From Deltaproteobacteria bacterium (lineage in GTDB: Bacteria > Myxococcota_A > UBA9160 > SZUA-336), in contig DAOUZG010000014.1 in assembly GCA_030665705.1 (NCBI GenBank), forward strand, positions 1 through 14,350: a DNA stretch of 14,350 nucleotides, in the 5' to 3' direction. Below, one piece after another: positions 7,172-13,658 of the stretch. Below the pieces are notes generated by a model. That model worked only from the letters and a program-made list of their open reading frames with translations. It did not search any database and was not told where the DNA came from. Every line of letters starts with the position of its first letter. Positions within the stretch are counted from its first letter, which is position 1. The translations under genes were made by a program, and so were the position numbers.

Positions 7172-7201
7172 TTGACACCTACGCTCAACCTCGCCCACTT
7201 T
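7172..7201 (+). promoter_or_regulatory. possible sigma-70-type promoter before the small orphan gene
   Basis: An exact -35 hexamer TTGACA (7172-7177) is followed after 18 bp by CACTTT (7196-7201), which keeps only the second A and last T of a -10 element. One exact hexamer can arise by chance, so this is weak. Confidence 0.25.
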
Positions 7202-7207
7202 ATGGAC

Positions 7208-7232
7208 GAGAGAGAAGGGGGGGGAGAGAGGG
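7208..7232 (+). repeat. 25-nt homopurine tract with near mirror symmetry
   Basis: All bases from 7208 to 7232 are purines: GA repeats flank a run of eight G at 7217-7224. The arrangement is almost a mirror repeat, a form that can adopt triplex (H-DNA) structure, and the G run is prone to slippage. It lies between the sigma factor gene and the small acidic protein. Confidence 0.6.
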
Positions 7233-7314
7233 CGCCTGGTGGCGTTACCGCTTCCCCCTGCGAGGAGACGGGAGTCCGGAAAGTTGTTGCGGACACCCGA
7301 GGCGAGTTCGAGAG

Positions 7315-7530
7315 ATGCGTGAGCGAGCGGCCAAGATGCACTGCGCACCGTCCTGTGTTCGGGACCACCGGTTCTGGGACGAGGTCGAGCGCGAGGTCGA
7401 GGCGCCCGACTGGGGGGACCTGGCCGAGTTCCTGGAGGCCGACGCGCTCCCGATCGATGCGCGCTCCGAGTTTTTCGCGGAGCTCCGAGAGGAGCTCCGC
7501 GCACTCGTCCGAGCCCGCTACTGCACCTGA
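7315..7530 (+). CDS. small acidic protein, unknown function
   Basis: A 71-residue frame beginning MRERAAKMHCAPSC. The C-terminal two thirds look like real protein, acidic and helical (FWDEVEREVEAPDWGDLAEFL, then FFAELREELRALVRARY), with good third-position GC. I do not recognise a family. The two Cys and one His near the N-terminus (MHCAPSC) recall a metal site but do not match the zinc-binding anti-sigma pattern HxxxCxxC. The frame stays open upstream to an ATG at 7156, but that part is low-complexity and crosses the homopurine tract, so I start at 7315; ATG 7336 is also possible, and none has a strong Shine-Dalgarno. It follows the ECF sigma gene by 229 bp and could be its regulator, but only position suggests that. 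Confidence 0.5.
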   Translation: MRERAAKMHCAPSCVRDHRFWDEVEREVEAPDWGDLAEFLEADALPIDARSEFFAELREELRALVRARYCT

Positions 7531-7614
7531 CCCCCGGTTTCTGCCGGCCTTTGAGGCCCTCCATCGCGCGCGGGTGAGAAATCCGGGCTGGCCCGTTTGC
7601 TCCCCTCCGGAGCG

Positions 7615-7632
7615 GCGGCTACCCATAGCCGC
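7615..7632 (+). promoter_or_regulatory. hairpin abutting the methyltransferase-like start codon
   Basis: GCGGCTA at 7615-7621 and TAGCCGC at 7626-7632 form a 7-bp stem with a CCCA loop, ending exactly at the base before the GTG at 7633. There is no Shine-Dalgarno between it and the start, so it may hinder or gate initiation, or the gene may be translated in an SD-independent way. Confidence 0.45.
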
Positions 7633-8202
7633 GTGAGGTCTCTAAGGAAGCGCCTTCATCCGCGGCTCTGGGTGCTCTATGCCTTCGCGGTGGCGCTGTT
7701 TGTGTGGGCCGACCCGACGCCGAGTTCACTTGCGGCGGGCGCCGGGCTGGTGTTGGCAGGCGAGTCGCTCCGGCTCTGGGCGACCGGCCACCTGAACAAG
7801 AACGAGGCGCTCACCGTAACCGGCCCCTACGCCTTTCTCCGCCACCCGCTCTACCTGGGTACACTGCTTATCGTGACGGGCTTCGCGGTTATGGCGAGCT
7901 CAGCCTGGAGCCTGGTGCTATTCGCTGCGTTTTTCCTGTTCTTTTTCGGCTACTACATGCCCTACAAGGGCCGGATCGAGGGAGCGCGGCTCGAGCGTCT
8001 CTACGGCGACCATTTTCGCCGCTACGCCGCGGCGGTCCCGACGCTGCTCCCGCGTCTCTACCCCTACCGGCCGCTCGAAGCCGAGCAGCCAGCGACGGAC
8101 TCGTGGCGGGGCGAGCGCTTCGCGGACAACCATGAATTCGGCACCGCGGCCGCGGTCGTCGTCGCGCTGGGTGTGATGGTCGCGCGCTGGGTCCTCGTGT
8201 GA
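7633..8202 (+). CDS. isoprenylcysteine carboxyl methyltransferase (ICMT)-like membrane protein
   Basis: A 189-residue integral membrane protein of the ICMT/phospholipid-methyltransferase superfamily, which transfers methyl groups from S-adenosylmethionine to lipid-linked or small substrates at the membrane. Hydrophobic segments lie at about residues 12-26, 32-50, 72-106 and 170-189. The signature GPYAFLRHPLYLG (residues 64-76) is the SAM-binding region, and the C-terminal LERLYGDHFRRYAAAVPTLLP matches the conserved family end. Bacterial members are widespread and mostly of unknown substrate, so no substrate is assigned. The GTG at 7633 gives a normal N-terminus; a TTG at 7597 in the same frame would add 12 unlikely residues. 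The stop overlaps the next gene start as GTGA, so the two proteins are probably made together. Confidence 0.85.
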   Translation: MRSLRKRLHPRLWVLYAFAVALFVWADPTPSSLAAGAGLVLAGESLRLWATGHLNKNEALTVTGPYAFLRHPLYLGTLLIVTGFAVMASSAWSLVLFAAFFLFFFGYYMPYKGRIEGARLERLYGDHFRRYAAAVPTLLPRLYPYRPLEAEQPATDSWRGERFADNHEFGTAAAVVVALGVMVARWVLV

Positions 8203-9632
8203 CCCGTGACGATCTGGATCGCCCCGGGATCCAGGTCCTGAACCGGGGCGGCTTCGCAAACGCCGACGCTCTACTCGTTCCCACCCGAGCCGGCCCCGTG
8301 GTCGTCAAAGACTACGCGCTTCGGAGCTGGCCCGTGCGTCGCTGGATCGCCCCGCTACTCGTCCGCCACGAGCACGCGATGCTGCGTCGCGCTGCCGGGC
8401 TGCCCGGGCTTCCGGCGTGGAGTGCACCGATCGACCGCCTGGCCCTGGCCATGCAGTACGTCGAGGGGCGCTCGCTTCGACGGCGATCGCAGCTCGAGGG
8501 CCTTCCGGTCTCGTTCTTCGACGCGCTGGAGGCCATCCTCGAGGGCCTCGCGCATCGGGGACTGGTCCACCTCGATCTGCGGAGCCCCACCAACTTCCTC
8601 GTAAGCGACACGGGTGCTCCAGCCGTGATCGATCTTGCCGCCGCCTTCCCCATTTCCCTTCCGGCTGTCCTGCGGCGCTGGCTCGAGCGCCGCGCCCTTC
8701 GGAAGCTTCGGCGTCGCATCGGGGTTTCGACGGAGGAAGGTTCGGCCACCCCTGCAGAGCCCACGCTCGAGCGTCCTGTTGCGATGGGCTGGCCGATCGG
8801 GCAAGGGGGGCTCGACCTGGTCGTGCGCCGAGTGCGGTGGCGCCGTTACGAGGCGGGGTCTTCCGAGGATCGCGTGCCGGCGCTCCTTCTTCCCGATGTC
8901 GGCGTCGGAGCTCGGGTCTACGCGCCCGTGCTCGAGCAGGCCGGTGCTTCGGGCCGAAGGGCCATCGCGGTCGATCTTCCCGACTCCGGGGGCTCCGGGC
9001 AGGGGCGCGGACGCCGGACCCCGGCGCGGCAGGCCCGCGAGCTGAGCGAGCTCCTCGACGTCCTGCGTCTTTCTCGGATCGACCTGGTGGGGCTTGGGCT
9101 CGGTGGCGTGATTGCCCGCCTTCTCGCCGCTGACCGCCCCGATGCCGTTCGTGCACTGGTCACTCTGGATACGCCGCTCGTTCGGCTCGACCCCGCCCTA
9201 CGGAAGAAGGTCGAGGTGGCACGCAGCGATCCCTCGCGTCTGCCTCGCCTCCTCGCCTCGAACCTCGCGGGTGGAGCTTCGGGCCTCTCGGCCGACGCCT
9301 TTCAGGCAGTGGAGTGGGAGCTCGGCTGGCGCCCGTCGGGCGAAATCGCCCGTCCGCTGCGCGCCCTCCGCCTTCGCACCGGGGCGGCCGGGGTTCCTGA
9401 GCTGGACCCCGCCCACCTCGCGCTCCCGAACGTCCCGTGGCTCGCGCTCTTTTCCCGGGCGGATCATCCCGGCCACGCGGACGCGCGCGGCCCGCGGGGC
9501 GTGCGCACCCTGACCTGGGATGCGAGTCTCGCGCAGCCCGAGGCGTTCTGGCAGATGCTCGAACAGTTCGTGAAGGAGTCCGACGGAGCGCGCTCAACCG
9601 GTAGCGCAGCCCGCTCAACCGGCAGCGCGTAA
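8199..9632 (+). CDS. fusion: LPS-kinase/RIO-like kinase plus inactive alpha/beta-hydrolase domain
   Basis: A 477-residue two-domain protein, coupled to the preceding gene by a GTGA overlap. Residues 1-175 look like a lipopolysaccharide-kinase/RIO-type small kinase: Lys37 in VVVKDY, Glu58 as its likely partner, catalytic loop His124-L-Asp126...Asn132 (HLDLRSPTN) and metal-binding Asp145 (VIDLA). Residues 225-460 follow an alpha/beta-hydrolase pattern (PALLLPDVGVGARVY, AIAVDLPDSGGSG, DLVGLGLGGVIARLLA, PWLALFSRADHPG, LAQPEAF). In that domain the oxyanion HG is PD (232-233), the nucleophile elbow has Gly at 300 instead of Ser (family GHSLGG, here GLGLGG), and the C-terminal His region reads WDASLAQPEAF with no His. 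So the kinase looks competent and the hydrolase inactive. The C-terminus ends in a duplicated ARSTGSA. Substrates are unknown; the membrane methyltransferase neighbour suggests lipid or envelope work. Confidence 0.8.
   Translation: MTRDDLDRPGIQVLNRGGFANADALLVPTRAGPVVVKDYALRSWPVRRWIAPLLVRHEHAMLRRAAGLPGLPAWSAPIDRLALAMQYVEGRSLRRRSQLEGLPVSFFDALEAILEGLAHRGLVHLDLRSPTNFLVSDTGAPAVIDLAAAFPISLPAVLRRWLERRALRKLRRRIGVSTEEGSATPAEPTLERPVAMGWPIGQGGLDLVVRRVRWRRYEAGSSEDRVPALLLPDVGVGARVYAPVLEQAGASGRRAIAVDLPDSGGSGQGRGRRTPARQARELSELLDVLRLSRIDLVGLGLGGVIARLLAADRPDAVRALVTLDTPLVRLDPALRKKVEVARSDPSRLPRLLASNLAGGASGLSADAFQAVEWELGWRPSGEIARPLRALRLRTGAAGVPELDPAHLALPNVPWLALFSRADHPGHADARGPRGVRTLTWDASLAQPEAFWQMLEQFVKESDGARSTGSAARSTGSA
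9588..9629 (+). repeat. 21-bp tandem duplication at the end of the kinase/hydrolase gene
   Basis: Two in-frame 21-bp copies (9588-9608 and 9609-9629) encode ARSTGSA twice, directly before the TAA. The copies differ at a few bases, so the duplication is not brand new. Confidence 0.85.
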
Positions 9633-9633
9633 C

Positions 9634-9661
9634 GCGCTCGGCCTAGAGCGCTCGGCCTAGC
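9634..9661. repeat. 14-bp tandem repeat between convergent genes
   Basis: GCGCTCGGCCTAG is present at 9634-9646 and 9648-9660, a 14-bp period with 13 of 14 positions identical. The second copy supplies the stop codon (CTA, 9657-9659) of the minus-strand lipoprotein gene. Confidence 0.85.
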
Positions 9662-9666
9662 GCTCT
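9645..9666. terminator. inverted repeat between convergent genes, possible bidirectional terminator
   Basis: AGAGCGCT at 9645-9652 and AGCGCTCT at 9659-9666 give a perfect 8-bp GC-rich stem with a 6-nt loop. It lies between the stop of the plus-strand fusion gene (9632) and the end of the minus-strand lipoprotein gene (9657), where a shared terminator is expected. There is no T-tract on either strand, so classic intrinsic termination is uncertain. Confidence 0.4.
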
Positions 9667-10169
9667 CGGGCGACGACGATCTCGGGCGAGGGGTCGTTGC
9701 GTCGGACGATCGGATAGAGGGCCATCCCGGGCGCGGTACGTCCCTCGCGTGCCTCTATGAGCTGCCGCTGCAGGAACGCCTCCGTGCACTCCTCGGCTTC
9801 GACGGCGGTGCGGTTAGAGAGAGGTCCCTCTCCGCGTCCGGCCCCACGGAGCTCCAGCTCGATCTGGTCCGCGACGGGCGGAACCACCAGCCGGACGGCC
9901 TTCCGCTCGCCCGGATCGAGGCGGCCTCGATAGACCCATCCCGAGGTCCAGCGCCCCTCGCGCTCTCCGTACGTCGGGTACGCACGGAGCCGTAGTCGCG
10001 CCCAGCTGACCGGCCGATCGGTCCGATTGGTGACAACCGCGCAAATCTCCGCCTGGTCAGGAATGCCATCAAAGTGGGTCGCGTAAACCCCGCGGTAGAA
10101 GTCCAGCGTCACCGAGGGCCCGGTCGCGCACGCACAGATGAGCAGCAGCAGGAGGGGACTTTTCCGCAT
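9657..10169 (-). CDS. putative lipoprotein with beta-sandwich domain, unknown function
   Basis: A 170-residue protein with a short Lys/Arg start, a hydrophobic run (LLLLLIC) and a possible lipobox ICAC with Cys14, so probably a lipoprotein. The middle (about 35-110) reads as a beta-sandwich: AEICAVVTNRTDRPVSWARLRLRAY, then YRGRLDPGERKAVRLVVP, then IELELRG. The pattern of an N-x-T-D-x-P loop followed by a strand, then L-x-P-G-E before another strand, is common in FxLYD-like and other periplasmic Ig-like domains; this is a resemblance, not a family assignment. The C-terminal part (115-170) is charged. The Shine-Dalgarno AAGGAG is separated from the ATG by 10 nt that include eight C in a row. 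It is divergent from the creatininase gene and convergent with the kinase/hydrolase gene. Confidence 0.8.
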   Translation of the reverse strand: MRKSPLLLLLICACATGPSVTLDFYRGVYATHFDGIPDQAEICAVVTNRTDRPVSWARLRLRAYPTYGEREGRWTSGWVYRGRLDPGERKAVRLVVPPVADQIELELRGAGRGEGPLSNRTAVEAEECTEAFLQRQLIEAREGRTAPGMALYPIVRRNDPSPEIVVARER

Positions 10170-10171
10170 TC

Positions 10172-10179
10172 GGGGGGGG
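10172..10179 (-). repeat. homopolymeric C8 tract between RBS and start codon
   Basis: Eight G on the plus strand (C on the coding strand) fill most of the spacer between AAGGAG (plus-strand 10180-10185) and the ATG of the minus-strand lipoprotein gene. Changes in tract length would change the spacing directly. Confidence 0.7.
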
Positions 10180-10210
10180 CTCCTTGTGCGTCCGCCCCCC
10201 TATCGACCGG

Positions 10211-10221
10211 AGGAGTCTCCT
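10211..10221. promoter_or_regulatory. short palindrome in the divergent intergenic region
   Basis: AGGAG-T-CTCCT is a perfect 11-bp inverted repeat in the 165 bp between the divergent lipoprotein and creatininase genes. It could be an operator, but the arms are only 5 bp. No convincing -35/-10 pair was found here; a TTGACG at 10254 has only a poor -10 partner. Confidence 0.2.
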
Positions 10222-10324
10222 ACTCAAGCGGTCCGACCTATTCGCCGGGCGCCTTGACGGAGAAGGCTTCAGAAGGGCTGAATGCGCTGCGCGGGACGAG
10301 CAGCCCGCTTTCGAAGATGCGGAG

Positions 10325-10330
10325 GGAGGT
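10325..10330 (+). promoter_or_regulatory. ribosome binding site deciding the creatininase start
   Basis: GGAGGT lies 4 nt before the ATG at 10335, with a second GGAGG at 10321-10325 at 9 nt spacing. This fixes the start although the frame is open much further upstream. Confidence 0.7.
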
Positions 10331-10334
10331 GGAG

Positions 10335-11111
10335 ATGCCTGCGTATGTGATGCAGGAGATGACCTGGCCGGATGTGCGCGACGCGCTTCGAGACGCCCGC
10401 GTCGCGATCGTGCCCGTGGGGTCGCACGAGCAGCACGGCCCCCATCTGGCGCTGTCGACCGACATCGCGAGCTCCGAGGTCTTTGCGAAACGTCTGGCGG
10501 AGGAGGTGCATCCGCGCGGCCTTCTCGCTCCTCCGCTCCCGTACGGGGTATCCGTTCATCACATGCCCTTTCCGGGGACCCTCACGCTGCAACCCGAGAC
10601 CTTCGAGGCGGTCCTCATGGACGTGGCGGAGAGCTTCCGAGAGCACGGGATTCGCAGGGTTTTCGTGGTCAACGGTCACGGTGGAAACCAGCACGCGCTT
10701 GGAATCGCCTCGATGAAGATGCGACGCGACCTCGGGATCCGGATGGCCTACACGCTCTGGCCGATGGTCGGCGGGCTGGCGGCTGCGGAGCACGCCAAGG
10801 GCCGGCGCGTTGGTCACGCGTGCATCTTCGAGACGTCTTTGATGATGCACCTGCGACCCGACCTCGTCCGGAAGGACCAGCTTTCGGAGGGGGAGATGCA
10901 GCCGCCGATCTACGGCGACGCGCCGATGGGGGGCATCGAGGGGTTCGCCTACTGGGATGAATTGACCGCCAACGGTGCGTTCGAGGGGGCTCCCGAAGCT
11001 CGGCCCGAAATCGGGGAGAAGATCACCCAGGCGGCGCTCCAGTCGATCGTGGCCTTCGTGAAACGTTTCGCAGACGTACCCGTGGACGAGCAGTCCGGCC
11101 CCGGGCGCTGA
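10335..11111 (+). CDS. creatininase-family amidohydrolase
   Basis: A 258-residue cytoplasmic metal-dependent hydrolase of the creatininase superfamily, whose members cleave amide bonds in creatinine, formamidopyrimidines and related compounds. The metal-binding segments are present: VPVGSHEQHGPHLALSTDI with Glu32, His34 and Asp43, NGHGGN with His115, and IFETS with Glu166. The NGHGGN version, rather than NGHYEN of true creatininase, is that of the broader family, so creatinine itself is unlikely as a substrate and I assign none. The length matches the family. It has the strongest ribosome binding site in the window and ends 100 bp before frdA on the same strand. Nothing in its surroundings points to a mycofactocin or flavin pathway. 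Confidence 0.9.
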   Translation: MPAYVMQEMTWPDVRDALRDARVAIVPVGSHEQHGPHLALSTDIASSEVFAKRLAEEVHPRGLLAPPLPYGVSVHHMPFPGTLTLQPETFEAVLMDVAESFREHGIRRVFVVNGHGGNQHALGIASMKMRRDLGIRMAYTLWPMVGGLAAAEHAKGRRVGHACIFETSLMMHLRPDLVRKDQLSEGEMQPPIYGDAPMGGIEGFAYWDELTANGAFEGAPEARPEIGEKITQAALQSIVAFVKRFADVPVDEQSGPGR

Positions 11112-11211
11112 GACGGGCGATCCAGCACGGTCGACGCGTTTGCCGATTTCCCTAGATCGGATAACTGTAGGAAGGGAACGGTAGAGGTCGGGTCGACCCC
11201 AGGGGACGGCT
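11112..11211 (+). promoter_or_regulatory. intergenic region upstream of the frd operon
   Basis: The 100 bp before frdA contain a weak sigma-70-like pair, TTTGCC (11139-11144) and ATAACT (11161-11166) 16 bp apart, and a perfect 10-bp palindrome GGGTCGACCC (11190-11199) lying directly before the Shine-Dalgarno AGGGGA (11201-11206, 5 nt before the GTG). The palindrome would overlap the ribosome landing site in the mRNA. No FNR-type site (TTGAT-N4-ATCAA) was seen, although oxygen control would be expected for fumarate reductase. Confidence 0.3.
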
Positions 11212-12915
11212 GTGGAAGTCATTCGTCACGACGTTGTGTTGGTCGGCGGAGGGGGGGCCGGGCTCCGCGCGGCGATCGCTGTGGCGGAGGCCGACCCCGA
11301 GCTCACGGTCGCGTGTCTCTCCAAGGTCTACCCGATGCGCAGCCACACCGTCTCCGCCGAGGGTGGTGCAGCAGCCGTGGCACGGGAGGACGACAGTCCG
11401 GAACTGCACGCCTACGACACCGTCAGGGGTAGCGACTACCTGGCGGACCAGGATGCGGTGGAGCTCTTCGTCGAGGAAGCGCCGATCGAGCTGACGCGGC
11501 TCGAGCACTGGGGGTGTCCCTGGAGTCGGGAGGAGGACGGACGCATCGCGGTTCGGGCGTTCGGTGGGATGAGCGTAGAGCGAACGTGGTTCGCGGCCGA
11601 CAAGACCGGCTTTCACATGCTCCACTCGCTCTTCCAGACGTCGCTCAAGTACGAAAACATCGTCCGTCTGGATGAGACGTTCGTGACCCGGCTGCTCGTC
11701 GAGGATGGCCGGGTTCGCGGTGTGGTTGCGCTCGATCTCCGAACGGGATCGGCACGGGCCGTACTCGGTCGGGCCGTCGTCCTCGCGACCGGGGGCGCCG
11801 GCCGGATCTTTCCGTTTACGACCAACGCCGCGATCAAGACGGGTGACGGGATGGCTCTGGCCTACCGCGCCGGGGTTCCGCTGAAGGATATGGAGTTCGT
11901 GCAGTACCATCCGACGGGTCTTCCGGGCACGGGAATCCTGATCACGGAGGCGTCCCGCGGTGAGGGGGGAGTCCTCCTCAACGCGAACGGCGAGCGGTAT
12001 CTCGAACGGTACGTTCCGAACAAGATGGAGCTCGGTCCTCGCGACATGCTGGCTCGAGCGGCGATCCTCGAGTTCCAGGCGGAGCGCGGATTCAAGGGGA
12101 CCTACGGCCCCTACGTCCATCTCGATCTCACGCACCTGGGCGAGGCGAAGATCGATGAGCGACTCCCCTTCGTTCGTGAGCTCGCGATCCACTACGTCGG
12201 AATCGACCCCGTGAAGGAGCCGATTCCGGTCCGTCCGGTCGTCCACTACATGATGGGCGGGATCGACACCGACGGGAACGGCGCGACGGAGCTCCCCGGG
12301 CTGTACGCCGCCGGCGAATGCGCGTCGGTATCGATCAACGGTGCGAACCGGCTCGGCTCGAACTCGCTCTCCGAGTGTCTCGTGTTCGGTGCGCGGGCGG
12401 GCCGAGCCGCGGCCGCTTTCGCGCGCGAGGTCGACGACCGAAACGAGCCAGCCGTCCCAGAGCAGGCGCGCGACGAGGAGGGCCGGATCGAGGCGCTCCG
12501 CGGAAAGAGCGGAGGGGAGCGCATCGTGGACCTGCGTCGGGAGATGACGAGCGCGATGGAACGGGGGTGCGGCGTCTTCCGCGAAGAGGACGAGGCTCGG
12601 CACACCCTCCAGACGGTCGCCCAACTCAAGGGGCGCTACACCGACCTCGGACTCGAGGACCGGAGCCGGGTGTTCAACACCGAGATAGTCAGCGCACTCG
12701 AGCTCGGCCACATGCTCGACGTCGCAGAGGCGGTGGCTCTGGCGGCCCTTGAACGCAAAGAGTCACGCGGCTCGCACACCCGGACCGACTTTCCGGCTCG
12801 CGACGACGAGAATTTCCTCAAGCACACTCTGGTCCGGTTTGCCCCCCAGGGGCCGAAGCTCGACGACAAGCCGGTCACCATCACGCGCTGGCAACCCGAG
12901 GAGCGGAAGTACTGA
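11212..12915 (+). CDS. frdA: fumarate reductase flavoprotein subunit
   Basis: FrdA carries covalent FAD and the dicarboxylate site of quinol:fumarate reductase, on the cytoplasmic side of the inner membrane. Seen here in 567 residues: the Rossmann [10 protein letters not shown] motif (12-21), His45 in SHTVSAEGG for covalent FAD, His233 in QYHPTG, Arg249 in EASRGEGG, the catalytic Arg277 in [10 protein letters not shown], His345 in VVHYMMGG and Arg380 in [10 protein letters not shown]. Stretches such as [34 protein letters not shown] and VFNTE read like E. coli FrdA rather than SdhA. The GTG start has AGGGGA 5 nt upstream. The stop and the frdB ATG share one base (TGATG). It could run as succinate dehydrogenase in vivo; sequence alone cannot fix direction. 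Confidence 0.95.
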   Translation: MEVIRHDVVLVGGGGAGLRAAIAVAEADPELTVACLSKVYPMRSHTVSAEGGAAAVAREDDSPELHAYDTVRGSDYLADQDAVELFVEEAPIELTRLEHWGCPWSREEDGRIAVRAFGGMSVERTWFAADKTGFHMLHSLFQTSLKYENIVRLDETFVTRLLVEDGRVRGVVALDLRTGSARAVLGRAVVLATGGAGRIFPFTTNAAIKTGDGMALAYRAGVPLKDMEFVQYHPTGLPGTGILITEASRGEGGVLLNANGERYLERYVPNKMELGPRDMLARAAILEFQAERGFKGTYGPYVHLDLTHLGEAKIDERLPFVRELAIHYVGIDPVKEPIPVRPVVHYMMGGIDTDGNGATELPGLYAAGECASVSINGANRLGSNSLSECLVFGARAGRAAAAFAREVDDRNEPAVPEQARDEEGRIEALRGKSGGERIVDLRREMTSAMERGCGVFREEDEARHTLQTVAQLKGRYTDLGLEDRSRVFNTEIVSALELGHMLDVAEAVALAALERKESRGSHTRTDFPARDDENFLKHTLVRFAPQGPKLDDKPVTITRWQPEERKY

Positions 12916-13658
12916 TGGAGGAGAAGCGGACGATCCGGTTCGAGGTCCTGCGGTTCCGGCCGGAGCAGGATGAGGAGCCGGTCTGGCAGACGTACGACGT
13001 GCCGTGTCGTCCAGATTGGGTCGTGCTCGACGCAATCAACTACATCAAGGACGAGATCGACCCGACGCTCTCGCATCGCTGGTCCTGTCGGATGGGGGTA
13101 TGCGGGAGCTGCGGGATGATGGTGAACGGGACCCCCAAGCTCACCTGCAGCGCCTTCGTGCGCGACTACCCGGATCCGATCCGCGTTGCCCCACTCTCGA
13201 ACTTCCCGATCGTGCGGGACCTCGTCGTCGACCTGGAGAGCTTCATCGAGAAGCTCGAGCGGGTGAAGCCCTGGATCATCCGCCGTGCCGAGAAAGATCC
13301 GGCACTCGGGGAGTACCTGCAGTCCCCCGAGGATCTCTCCAACTTCAAGCAGTACAGCATGTGCATCAACTGCATGCTCTGCTACGCGGCGTGCCCGGTT
13401 CTCCTGCACGAGCCGGAGTTCCTCGGTCCCGCCGCCCTTGCGCTGGCGTTTCGCTACAACCAGGACTCGCGCGACGAAGGAGAACGGCAGCGTCTGGGCG
13501 TCCTCAACTCGCCCGAGGGCATCTGGTCCTGCTCCTACGCCAACGAGTGTTCGGAGGTGTGTCCGAAGGGGGTAGACCCAGCAGCGGCAATTCAGAAGCA
13601 GAAGCTCCTCGGCTTCTTGCAGTGGGCCCGGGTCGTCGCACCGAGGGGTGGAGCATGA
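12915..13658 (+). CDS. frdB: fumarate reductase iron-sulfur subunit
   Basis: FrdB passes electrons between the flavin and the membrane quinone through three clusters. All ligands are present in 247 residues: [2Fe-2S] Cys58, Cys63, Cys66 and Cys78 (SCRMGVCGSC...LTC), [4Fe-4S] Cys150, Cys153, Cys156 and Cys216, and [3Fe-4S] Cys160, Cys206 and Cys212 (CINCMLCYAACP and ECSEVCPKGVDP). The Cys-for-Cys pattern and the phrases CINCxLCYAACP and RYNQDSRDEG match E. coli FrdB closely. Lys230 lies at the place of E. coli FrdB Lys228, which contacts the quinone. The stop overlaps frdC as ATGA. There are no gaps or frameshifts. Confidence 0.96.
   Translation: MEEKRTIRFEVLRFRPEQDEEPVWQTYDVPCRPDWVVLDAINYIKDEIDPTLSHRWSCRMGVCGSCGMMVNGTPKLTCSAFVRDYPDPIRVAPLSNFPIVRDLVVDLESFIEKLERVKPWIIRRAEKDPALGEYLQSPEDLSNFKQYSMCINCMLCYAACPVLLHEPEFLGPAALALAFRYNQDSRDEGERQRLGVLNSPEGIWSCSYANECSEVCPKGVDPAAAIQKQKLLGFLQWARVVAPRGGA

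Noticed and set aside
6354..7178. Minus-strand open frame opposite the sigma factor
   Set aside because: It covers the sigma-54 promoter and the ECF domains on the other strand and has no domain of its own.
7315..7380. Zinc-binding anti-sigma (zf-HC2) domain in the small protein
   Set aside because: The MHCAPSC segment does not match HxxxCxxC, and there is no transmembrane segment.
7546..7558. GGCCT-TTG-AGGCC hairpin after the small acidic protein as terminator
   Set aside because: The stem is only 5 bp with a 3-nt loop and has no T-tract, too weak to annotate as a terminator.
10074..10334. N-terminal extension of the creatininase frame
   Set aside because: The strong GGAGGT site before ATG 10335 and the family start fix the N-terminus; the extension overlaps the divergent lipoprotein gene.
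10335..11111. Mycofactocin-type creatininase (MftE)
   Set aside because: No mycofactocin precursor, radical SAM enzyme or other mft gene lies nearby, and the motifs are general to the superfamily.
11152..12711. Long open frame on the minus strand opposite frdA
   Set aside because: It lies wholly antisense to a well-matched frdA, has no recognisable domain and is the usual by-product of GC-rich codon use.
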